Assembly (NCBI GenBank): GCA_022036555.1
Contig: CM039120.1
Location: 15,391,291-15,455,290 of the forward strand
Length of the DNA stretch: 64,000 nucleotides
Direction: 5' to 3'
Source of the DNA: Microstegium vimineum
Lineage: Eukaryota; Streptophyta; Magnoliopsida; Poales; Poaceae
The notes beneath the pieces were generated by a model, which was not told where the DNA came from, did no database searches, and saw only the letters and a list, made by a program, of their open reading frames with translations. Position numbers and translations under genes: made by a program. The number at the start of each line of letters is the position of its first letter. Within the stretch, counting starts at the first letter, position 1. This document shows, piece after piece, positions 55,467 through 64,000 of this stretch.

Positions 55467-58400
55467 CTAAAGATTGTCAGATGGAAGAGAAAATGACAAG
55501 ATGCTCAGCTAACAGAATTCAAGGAGCTAATACATTACAACTTTAGATAAATGCTTCCCAAAGACACGTCTCCATTTGAAAAAGTAGGATGAAGTTTGCA
55601 ATGTTCAATAGGGGATGGTCCCTGCAGACGGATTCCTAAGCTGCCAAGGCCTCTGTGCAAAGTCAAAGTTTTATACTGTATTAGAAGATGATGTATACAT
55701 GTACCCACATGTTGCAAATAATTTATGCAAAAAGAAAACTTAAAATATTGATGTATTCTTGTGTTCTTTATTCAGATTATTGTTTCCCAACTGCTCAGGT
55801 AGATTAAAATATATGTGGCAGGAAGGTGCTAACTACTCAAAGACACCACTTGCTATGAAGCTCATCAAAGTACAACTCATTCTGCATGGATAGCCTTGAC
55901 AATTCAACCGGAGGGAAAAAAAAAAGGTCCACATATGTTAGAGCACATAGCAGCCTTCTCCAAGCTCCAGATAGTACGAACTTTTGCAAGGAATGAAAAA
56001 GAACCTAACCTAACCAAACTACCTAAACAAATTTCGGATTGACCACCCGCCGGCAAGGCGTGGAGGCCTCCACTCTCCTCTAGGCTCCATATTTGGCGCT
56101 CCATGGCAGCAAGAACCACAGCCCAGTGATTGAATTCCAGCCCCGCAACAGTAGGTCAATAACCGACCAGAAAACCGCCCTAAGACAGGAGATCACAAGC
56201 AACTCATGGCCGCACAGGACCAATATCAGAGCAAAGGTGATACCTTTGGGGAGCAGGGGCACGAGGGGAAAATGAGCTTATGGCCTTATGCCATGGATTC
56301 TTAACATGCGGCACCACAACGAAGGAACCCAGTGAGACCCCTCCTCGCTCCCGCTCCTCTATCTTTTGCCCTTCTTTTCCATCTCTAGCAGCAGCAGCAG
56401 TGCAACAAAGGGAACATCCAGCAACAATACAGACAGATGGCCTACAAAATGTTTTGGCATAGAATTTAGTTTGCATCAGTCACCGGCATTTGCAAAAACA
56501 CTCATAAGCATGTAAGAGGGCAAACAATTGGCATGATGAACCTGTATTGTTCTGATCCCCTTGTGAATAAACAGTGCAAAAACACAGGATATGATACTAC
56601 TCTTATATCACACCCATGAGGCCATGAACTGCCAAAATTAGAATAATCCTGCATGATTGGTAAACTTGCATGATACAAATCATTAGGCATAGTGTTGCAC
56701 TCACCTGCATATATATACCCCGCACGAGACAATGCCATTGACCATTTTGCCGAGATTCATGCAAAAAAAATTTGGTAAACTCAAATGTATCTAGCTAACC
56801 ATAACAATTAAGATGTTCACTGGCAAGTTGTAATTGTAAATCATTAAAAAGTGGCCCAAATTCATACTATTTCAAATGAACAATACTACCAGGACCCTTT
56901 GTCAGTGGGGATGAGGACTCATATATCACCTAAAGGGGAGCATTACAGTTTTAAAAAAGCAATGTTGTTGGCAGACACCACTAAGCCCCATCAGTGGTAT
57001 GTAATGTAATTTGCTGCAATCTAAGAGTCACCAATCAAATAAAATCACATACCTTCCAGGAAGATCATAAGCATTTGTCATCTTAGCCGTCCTAGTGTAG
57101 TAGTGTGACAGCCACACCCTACAGACCATTCACAAATGAAAAGCCACCTTACAATCCCCATTTTAGCAGGCAAATTAGGAAGCGGAGCCAGCATTAAACA
57201 GTAACAAGTGGCACAATATCCTCGACAGAGTCCCGGTCCGGCAGCAGTGTGATTCTGTGAAGCCCAGGATTGCTAGGCGCTTCGTTCAAGTTCTAAGGAG
57301 TACTGGCCATCAGCATCTGAACTGCAACATTTCAAAGCATCTGAACCATCTTGTGGACCCTCATGATAAAAAAATTGGGAAAATTTTGGTAAACACAAAT
57401 GGCCCAACCTTGTTGGTTGAGTTAACAACGGCGTCGGCCTCAAGCTTCCATGGGTGCTCTTTCTGCTAGAGGTTCCCTGTGATTGTCAGGGAATCACGAG
57501 TTCACGACGCACCTGTTGGTCAGATCATTGAATGGGGTGTGGTCCTCAGATTGTTCTGCAGATGCTATTTGCAAGGCAAATCTTGTGATTAATAAGTGTA
57601 ACTGAAAGTATGGAGTTACCAAACAAATGAACAAATTTTCAGTTACATTGAGGGGCATTGTAACTTAGCGGATGTTATTGGACCATCAAGAGAATTTGAA
57701 GGTCAGTTCAAAGTACAAAGAGACCTGTACCACCAAGACTTGCTACTGCTACTAATATGTGATAATCGAAGCTTTGCCAAATTAGAGTCCTTCCATCAGT
57801 CTGAAACATGTAGAAGCAGCACAAATACTAAAAGTGAGAGCAGAGTGGAATAAAAATTAAATAGGGTGCAGAGAAAAGAGAGGAAACATCTGAAAGTGAG
57901 AGCAAAGTGGAATAAAAATTAAATAGGGTTGCATTTATGTTACTAAAGCAACAATTCATTAGCGAATACAATTTCCTAAGAGCATCTCCAAGAGAAGAGC
58001 TAAATGGTTTTCTAAATGCAAATATAGCTATTATTAGGTCCAAAATGTCTCCAACAGGCTATCTATCTCGTTGTCAAAAAATAGCCGCAAGCTATTCCTC
58101 TTTTTTCGCTTGCCAAAGAAAGCTAGCGGGCACTCGCTCGCTAATCTCTGATCCCGCGTGCCAGTGCCCATCTCCCGAAGCCTTCACTAACCATGCGCAA
58201 CGCCTCAGGCCTGTCATCTGCCTCTTCCGTTTGTGGATGCTCAGTCGAGCAACATAGCACAGCGGAGAGACTCCGTCCACACTCCGGAGGAAGTACAGGT
58301 TAATTGGCTCCCTGTTGGCCGCTCTGGAGAGGAGAGGCATGGCGTTTTGTCATGGCACACATGCATTTCACATCATCAGGAACCTGGATCCAGCGCCGAG

Positions 58401-59136
58401 CGGGTGCAGCGAGCTCATGGTCGTAGGTCATCACGTGCTAGCAGGAGGCTGAAGGGGACAAGCACACTACTTTTTAATAAAATGTAAAAACGTGCAGGTA
58501 GTGAGGGAGCCAAGGCCAAATTCTGACTTCTATATGAGCGAGACACACCACAACAGGAGTGCAACCACAAGCATTACTACAAATAAATAATTGTATATTG
58601 TGATGTTAACGCTACAGTGACTTTTGATAGTATAAATCAAACATTCTAATGAAAATATATGCATCGGTAACAAAGCATAGATATGGTATGTTTAAGATTC
58701 ACTAAAAATATTGCTACATAGATTTATAACACTGATTTCATTTAAAATGCATTGATAACCTCACAGGACACACTAAAAGAGTTAAAACTATAATACCCTA
58801 GATATAGAGGCCTAAATAAGCATCCTGTGATAACCATGAAACATCGACCAAACATATTGTGTCAAGTTGTTGTCTTTCTAAGGTATGAGTTCACTGTGTA
58901 GAGAGCAATGAGGATAACTGTTTTGTATTGATCACGGGATTACATATTTATATATGTACATGAGCCGATGTTAGTTAAACTGACTCTAAGCTACACTCTA
59001 GGAGAGTCACGCAACATGGCTGCAGCTATACTACGTGCTCTGCAGCTCACTAACACACTAGATTGTGCCTTTAATTTTTACCATGATAAGTGAACTTTTT
59101 TGGCCATGCCTAGGGCCATGGCCCTACTGACCCTAC
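55467..59136. other. Intergenic region without recognised genes
   Basis: Moderately A+T-rich; open frames are short and unlike known proteins. GAGCATCTCCAAGAG near 57979 suggests a decayed MITE related to 43950-44236. ATCCGCCCCTG at about 59143-59153 resembles the right terminus of a CAGGGGCGGA-type hAT element, but no left end or duplication was found. Introns or untranslated parts of the SCO1-like copy could lie in the first part. Confidence 0.4.
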
Positions 59137-59778
59137 TTGATATCCGCCCCTGACCTAACCCATCATGAGATATCTTTTCTGCTTCATGTCAGTGAACACA
59201 TGAGCTATTATTTCTCATCTGAACTATTCAAGCAAGGATGGGAAGAACATACCGTATTGAAAAAATTTCCCGTGCTACCACTACAGTGTCACTTGGTCCA
59301 TGCACATCAAAACAAGAAAAAGATAATGCCCGGACAAACAACCAATGAAGCTGGCACACCTGTTGGCAGCAGTAGGAGGCGGCGCTCCGGTCGCGGATCG
59401 GGACGGGTTCGACAGCGGCGTTCCGGCCACAGATCGGCGGCTTTGGCGACAGGGCGTCCTGCGGCGGGGCGGCGGCTTTGGGGACGGGGTGGTGTCGTGG
59501 CGGCCGCCGGCATTGGGGATGAGGTGGAGTCGTGGCGGCCTGCGTCGACGATTTCGCGGCGGGGAGGGAGCGGGCGGGCGACCGGGCGAATCGACGGCAG
59601 GGAGGGAGACGTCGGGCGAAAATTCAGAGGCGGGGAGGGAGCGGTGCGATCGGGCGAATCGGCGGCGTGGAGGAAGCCGGCGTCCGGACGATTCGGCGGC
59701 GGGATCGGTGTGGGAGCCGGTCGGGCGATTCGGCGGCATGGAGGGAGACGCCGGTCGACGATTCAAAGGTGGGGAGGG

Positions 59779-59978
59779 AGCGGGCAACTGGCAGCGTGGA
59801 GGGAGCGGGCGTCCGGGGGCGGGGAAGGATCGGGCACCCAACGGCGAGGAAGGAGCAGGCGACCGTCGGTGGGGAGGGAGCGGGCGTCCGGCGGTGGGGA
59901 GGGATCGGGCGCCCGACGACGTGAAGGGAGCGGGCGTCCGGTGGCGGGGAAGGATTGGGCGCTCGGCGGCGGGGAGGG
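59779..59978. repeat. 25-bp minisatellite, eight units
   Basis: Eight consecutive 25-bp units of the form AGCGGGCGTCCGGCGGTGGG followed by GAGGG start at 59779 and repeat exactly every 25 bp to 59978. The GC-rich sequence upstream (about 59380-59778) consists of more diverged, longer-period copies of similar motifs. As 25 is not a multiple of 3, the array passes through all frames, which explains long overlapping open frames on both strands (59137-60021 plus; 59281-60039 minus). Confidence 0.88.
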
Positions 59979-60060
59979 AGCGTGGATCTTTTTTTCCGAG
60001 GCACCGACGGCGGCGTGTTGATTTGTTTTCGCGAGGCATGGGGTGACGACGTTATTTTTT

Positions 60061-60241
60061 TCGCGAGTCAGGGGGTGGGAGCCTGGTTGTGGGGTCAAGA
60101 GGTGAGATCAGGCTTCCCACTCTTTTTAGATGATTTCAATTATAGTAGAGATTATTTTCGCGAGTCAGGGGGTGGGAGCCTGGTTGTGGGGTCAAGAGGT
60201 GAGATCAGACTTCCCACTCTTTTTAGATGATTTCAATTATA
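60061..60241. repeat. 97-bp tandem duplication
   Basis: Copy 1 starts TCGCGAGTCAGGGGG at 60061 and copy 2 at 60158. They differ by one substitution (AGGCTTCC versus AGACTTCC) up to the point where the MITE interrupts copy 2. Confidence 0.92.
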
Positions 60242-60501
60242 CTCCCTCCGTTCCAAATTATAAGACGTTCCAAGAATCTTGGAGAGTCAAAGCATCTCAA
60301 CTTTGACCAACGATTATAGAGAAAATTATAAAGATTTATGATATTAAATAGATATGTTGTGAAAATATAATTGATAACGAATCTAATAATACTTAGTTGA
60401 TATCATAAATGTTATTATATTAGCATATAACTTTGGTCAAAGTTGAGATAGTTTGACTCTCCAAGATTCTTGAAACGTCTTATAATTTGGGACGGAGGGA
60501 G
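60242..60501. mobile_element. Stowaway MITE, 260 bp, TSD TA
   Basis: Begins CTCCCTCCGTTCCAAATTAT and ends with its reverse complement (ATAATTTGGGACGGAGGGAG), with terminal inverted repeats of about 70 bp. It is flanked by TA on both sides (60240-60241 and 60502-60503). This is the classic grass Stowaway/mariner-type MITE end. Copy 1 of the neighbouring 97-bp duplication preserves the uninterrupted target. Confidence 0.95.
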
Positions 60502-60673
60502 TAGTAGAGAAGATATGGTAAAACTCTCACACTAACGGAAATGGCGTGATAAAGTTTCTCGGGTGAAAAATATTGTCTTAACATGCCATGTTTTGCCGCG
60601 TGCATGTGCGGATGGGCCGCTGTGCGTCAAGAGATTAGACGCGGTTATTGAATAAAAAATATATAAAAAAGTG

Positions 60674-61930
60674 TGTCGGGTACAAAGGTAAGGGGTATCC
60701 TAAACCTTCGATAAACTAACGCTCAACATAGCAACCATTTTTAAGACATGATCCGATCAGCCATTCAAGTCAATGGAGAAAGGCCCATCACACGAAGGTC
60801 TCCCTCACCACCAACAACAACCAGTCGTGGGCCGGTCCATTACTGGAAAGACAGACGGACAAGGGGTCGAACGAACGACCCCTCTGCCTCCGCCTCGACC
60901 CCGACTGACGGACAGGGGTCGAACGAACGACCCCCCGCCTCGCCTCTACCTCGATTGACGGACAGGGGTCGAACGAACAACCCCCGGGCAGGAAACTCGA
61001 TCAGCTCACCTGCTCCCCGGTATGGGGTAAAGGGGATCCGATGCGTCTACCTGCCGCTGCCTAACGCCATGGGCGCCCACTACCGCAGTCAAATCCATCA
61101 ACTCACCGCCCATGCCCTGGACCTCCGTCAACTGTGCTGCCGTTGTAGCCACGTCGCAGGTACGGACTCCAGAGGCGCCCCCTCGAGCCATGAACAGGAC
61201 ATCCCTCGACTGTGTCTTCAGGGATACGACAGGACCACGCTGGTCTCGACCCCTCCCCTCGACCAGGGGGCTCGACCCCTGGTTCCAACCACTCCAGCAT
61301 GGGACCCGTCCTGTCCGCTCCGTCCTGCTTCAACTGTGGGACTCGCTCCCATCTTCCGAAGGTCAACCCTGCTGCGCCATGCTATACGACGGTGCCCAGT
61401 CTGCCGTCACCATGCCCTGAACACTGGAAGGACGGGAGGGCCATGCCGCCACAATGATCGACGTCTCATCGCAAGCATGGCACCGCGAACACCCCTGCCA
61501 TGTCTCTACAGTCTAGGATCACTGTACTCTCAGGCCTCCCCTTGTTCTATGAAAGAGGACGCTGGGATAGGAAGAGAGGGGATGATTCGCACCCAAGATC
61601 CGAAACACACTGATCGACACATACCTCACCCGATTGCTTGATCAACACATCAGACAGTCCACCATCCGACCACCTAGGATAGCCCTGCTAGCCCTAGGCC
61701 CCAGCTCATCCTGAGCACCCCCGTGTAAATCTGCTTGTACTCCCCCTGTACGAGCACTTCGGTGTAAGATAATACAATTCATCCTCCCCCGCTGGACGTA
61801 GGGCCTCCTTTGCCTGAACCAGAATAAATCTTGTGTTCTTTTTGCATCACATCTAAGAGAGGGAGCACGTAATATATAAATTTACTGTTGGTTGTTGGTG
61901 GTCTTGACCCTCTGGATCATAACACCGACA
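60674..61930 (+). mobile_element. Solo LTR of a Ty3/gypsy-like element, 1257 bp
   Basis: Runs from TGTCGGGTAC to CACCGACA and is flanked by the perfect duplication AAGTG (60669-60673 and 61931-61935). It contains near-tandem copies of GACGGACAGGGGTCGAACGA at 60854, 60907 and 60957 (spacing 53 and 50 bp). An AATAAA lies near 61822, which supports the plus orientation. The 297-codon frame at 60748-61641 lies wholly inside the LTR and is not a gene. Confidence 0.88.
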
Positions 61931-62040
61931 AAGTGAAAATGTGAAAACTCGGCACAAGCCGCAGGAACGAAGCAACTCCACTGTGCGATGCGACTTGACG
62001 TGGCTCAGCATCGAGTGCCCCCCGTTTTTTTGACTTAATA

Positions 62041-62735
62041 AATTCCTTGTACGGAGACGAGAGGATTCAGTATTTCAGTTCCAATCCTCTCGTCCTCCCC
62101 GTCTTCGTCAACACCTCGCCGCCGCCAGACATCGGACGACCAGCGACGAGGTACCGCTCGCACTCCCCTCTGACCCCCAATATACCGGCATGCGTTTGCA
62201 TTCCCTTTGTATTTGTTTTGGCCGGTGGAACTCACCGGAGGCGAGCGCTAGTCTTGGACCTATTTTGTTATTGTGCGAACTGATCCCTCCCTCAAGGGTG
62301 TGGGTTGGCTGTTCAGGGTTCTATTTCTAGTTTCTTCGTCATTTGCCTGAGTTTCAATTGATCTTGACGCATATTAGATTCTATTAAGGTTAGCGCCTTA
62401 ATTTCTTGCTTATTGCTCTTGCTCGCCCTTTAGTTTCAATTGATCTTGACGCATATTAGATTCTGTTTGCTGCTGTAATTGTCAATGTTTATGATTGATA
62501 GATGTGGTGTGACCAGGAACGGCGAACCATTGGAGGAATCATTCGCCATGTCTACGGCACTCAAGGCTTTCCTCAACAGTCCTGTCGGCCCAAAAACCAC
62601 TCACTTCTGGGGTCCCGTTGCAAACTGGGGTTTCGTCATTGTTGTAAGCTGTAATCATATCCTTGATTGCATTTCCGTTTCATTGCTATGTACTTTCAAC
62701 ATACTGTGTTACTGCAATGTAGCTGGCTAGCTGCA
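62041..62735 (+). pseudogene. MPC1: 5' part of a mitochondrial pyruvate carrier 1 gene
   Basis: The ATG at 62548 opens a 32-codon exon, MSTALKAFLNSPVGPKTTHF then WGPVANWGFVIV, ending at 62643 before GTAAGC. This is the highly conserved N-terminus of plant MPC1, a small inner-mitochondrial-membrane protein that with MPC2 imports pyruvate. An acceptor (GACCAG) lies before the ATG, and a C/T-rich 5' untranslated exon probably lies at 62041-62150. At 62723 the sequence resumes CTGGCTAG, fitting the next MPC1 residues (Ala-Gly-) and then a stop; the rest of the gene is missing and unrelated sequence follows. The donor appears displaced by two bases. It is therefore a 5' gene fragment, broken by whatever begins near 62736. 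Confidence 0.8.
62351..62467. repeat. Direct repeat of ~34 bp in the MPC1 5' intron
   Basis: AGTTTCAATTGATCTTGACG and the following CATATTAGATTCT occur at about 62351 and again at about 62432. The copies are nearly identical and lie in the likely 5' intron of the MPC1 fragment. Confidence 0.8.
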
Positions 62736-62802
62736 ACACCGATCTCAGTGTGAGTATTGTTTCTAGTGCTGTAGTAGTTTATCCAATTGGGTGGAGAGCA
62801 GA

Positions 62803-64000
62803 ATGACCGTTACTCCCACCTCCCCTACGACCGCGAGCTCTCGCGCCGCCCCCACGGCGGCCGAGCCCAAATCCGCCGGCGTCTCCAGGCCATCCCCCTC
62901 GTCCGCTTGCAGGGATGATCCCCAGCCACCACGCAAGCCCACCCTGTTCCCTTTTCCCCTCCCCGCTGCTGCAGGAGCAGATCCGGCACCGCACGGCGAA
63001 GCTGCTCCGCCCATCCCCTGCCCTTCGCCTCCGGCCGCCCCGCGCCGGCGCCTGAAGTCCGTGGTCGTGGGCCCTTCCAGTTCGACTGCCACGGCTGCGC
63101 CAGTGCTGCCAGCCCCCGAGCTTCACGCCGTCGCGGACAAACGGGTTCGCTTCTGCTTTACTACGCCTCCACCAACCAACCCCACCGACCTCTGCGGAGG
63201 GAGCACGCAGACAACCACCAAATCCTGCCTCAGATCCACATCCTATGCCCGGATTGCCGCGCCCAGGGAGGTGCTTTCGCAGCACCGGACAGCAGTCCCC
63301 TCCAGCCGGCCTGCTCCTCCTCCACTTGATGCGGCGACTGAAAAAGACGGCGAGCTTCAGGGATGGACGACAGTGCACTACAAATGGGGAACACGAGCCC
63401 GTGCTCCTCCTTCTCCATGGCGCCCAACCACTACAAGGTCGAATCAACTACACGCTACCGGCGGACTAGCTGTAAGTATGAAGGGTAAATGTTTCCGCTG
63501 CCTGGGAAAGGGACACTTCGCTGTTGATTGCAGGGATCCAGTGAAATGCATCAGCTGTGGCCGTTCGGGGCATAAAGCTAACCAGTGCGGAACACCACAC
63601 CGTCCTGCTCAGCTTCGCCACCCTTCTCCGCCTCCGAACCTAGACGAAGTCAACTTCCCCCCCCCTTGGTCCCGTCGATCGTGGTACGGCCTGGGGACCC
63701 AGTAGTGCGCCCAGAGAAAACCTCTGCAATGGCCTCCTCTTCCCGCGACATGGAGCATGATTTGAACAGGTTCACCACGCTCGCCGTGGTAGCCTGGCTA
63801 AAACGGGACACGCCGGGGGTCGGTCTCGACCGTGTCAAGGAAGCTTTCTCCTCCCAATTTGGAGTTCGTAATGGAGACATCAAGGTGGTGAAGCATTTCC
63901 CGGAGGATTTCTTCATCATGTTCGAGCATCGCCACCACCGGGACGCGGCCGTAGCGCTGAAGGACTTCCGTTTCTGTGGCCTCCACTTCCACATCAGGCA
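62803..64000 (+). pseudogene. Zinc-knuckle ORF of LINE ORF1 type, frameshifted and cut by the window end
   Basis: From ATG 62803 a Pro/Ala/Ser-rich N-terminal region leads to two CCHC knuckles, CFRCLGKGHFAVDC and CISCGRSGHKANQC (about 63490-63600). This frame stops at 63703. In another frame, sequence from about 63670 to 64000 encodes FTTLAVVAWL and DIKVVKHFPEDFFIMFEHRH then GLHFHIR, which is how the same grass protein family continues after the knuckles. The shift is at a run of nine C (63657-63665). Such proteins are nucleic-acid-binding ORF1 products of plant LINEs or domesticated copies of them. The C-terminus lies beyond the window. Confidence 0.72.

Noticed and set aside
59143..59153. 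Second hAT terminus ATCCGCCCCTG
   Set aside because: No partner terminus or 8-bp duplication was found within the neighbouring sequence.
59137..60021. 294-codon open frame on the plus strand and a 252-codon one on the minus strand
   Set aside because: Both cross the 25-bp minisatellite, whose period is not a multiple of three, and both strands are open. This is a repeat artefact.
60748..61641. 297-codon open frame on the plus strand
   Set aside because: It lies wholly inside a solo LTR bounded by TG...CA and a perfect AAGTG duplication, and its sequence shows no domain. The open frame results from GC-rich tandem units.

Overview
The window is a transposon-dominated stretch of a grass nuclear genome. 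The grass assignment rests on the element families (a Sirevirus-type Ty1/copia, Athila- and Tat-type Ty3/gypsy, Helitrons with CTAG ends, a Stowaway MITE) and on plant host-gene fragments with GT-AG introns. A panicoid grass such as sorghum or a relative is my inference, not something the sequence proves. About two thirds of the window can be assigned to mobile elements.

Layout. 1-2460 is a Ty3/gypsy gag-protease relic; 2600-4200 (minus) is the 3' half of a LINE. 5761-15468 is a young Sirevirus-like copia element whose 5' LTR has lost its first ~458 bp. 15776-40682 is a chain of Helitrons on the minus strand, abutting end to end (junctions at 16040/16041 and 17372/17373). The third Helitron was split by a 22.5-kb Tat-like Ty3/gypsy element (17486-39972, TSD GTTGG). 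That element carries gag-protease on the minus strand, no reverse transcriptase or integrase, and a spliced ORF in the opposite orientation. It was itself hit twice: a solo copia LTR (22446-23673, TSD GGCAC) lies in the antisense ORF, and an Athila-like element (30380-39756, TSD gccat/gccac) lies in its right LTR. By-eye LTR divergence (Tat ~7%, Athila ~3%, copia ~1%) agrees with the nesting order.

40683-64000 holds the only host-like genes. A strictosidine synthase-like gene (41356-43221, minus, three exons) has good splice sites and a TATA box but three 1-bp indels in the last exon. There is one decayed exon of the copper chaperone SCO1/HCC1 (55287-55466, minus) and the first coding exon of a mitochondrial pyruvate carrier 1 gene (62548-62643, plus). 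Between them lie MITEs, a Helitron 3' end (48391), an array of 16-nt interrupted palindromes (50299-51325), a complete but dead hAT transposon (51736-55045, TSD CATGCATC), a 25-bp minisatellite, a Stowaway MITE with an internal empty-site control, and a solo LTR (60674-61930, TSD AAGTG). The window ends inside a zinc-knuckle ORF of LINE ORF1 type.

No intact autonomous element and no clearly intact host gene is present. The most unexplained signal is the palindrome array AGTAT-N6-ATACT at 50299-51325. The most system-like arrangement is the gag-protease plus convergent spliced antisense ORF of the Tat element, with an LTR enhancer-like repeat that carries TGACGTCA in each unit.
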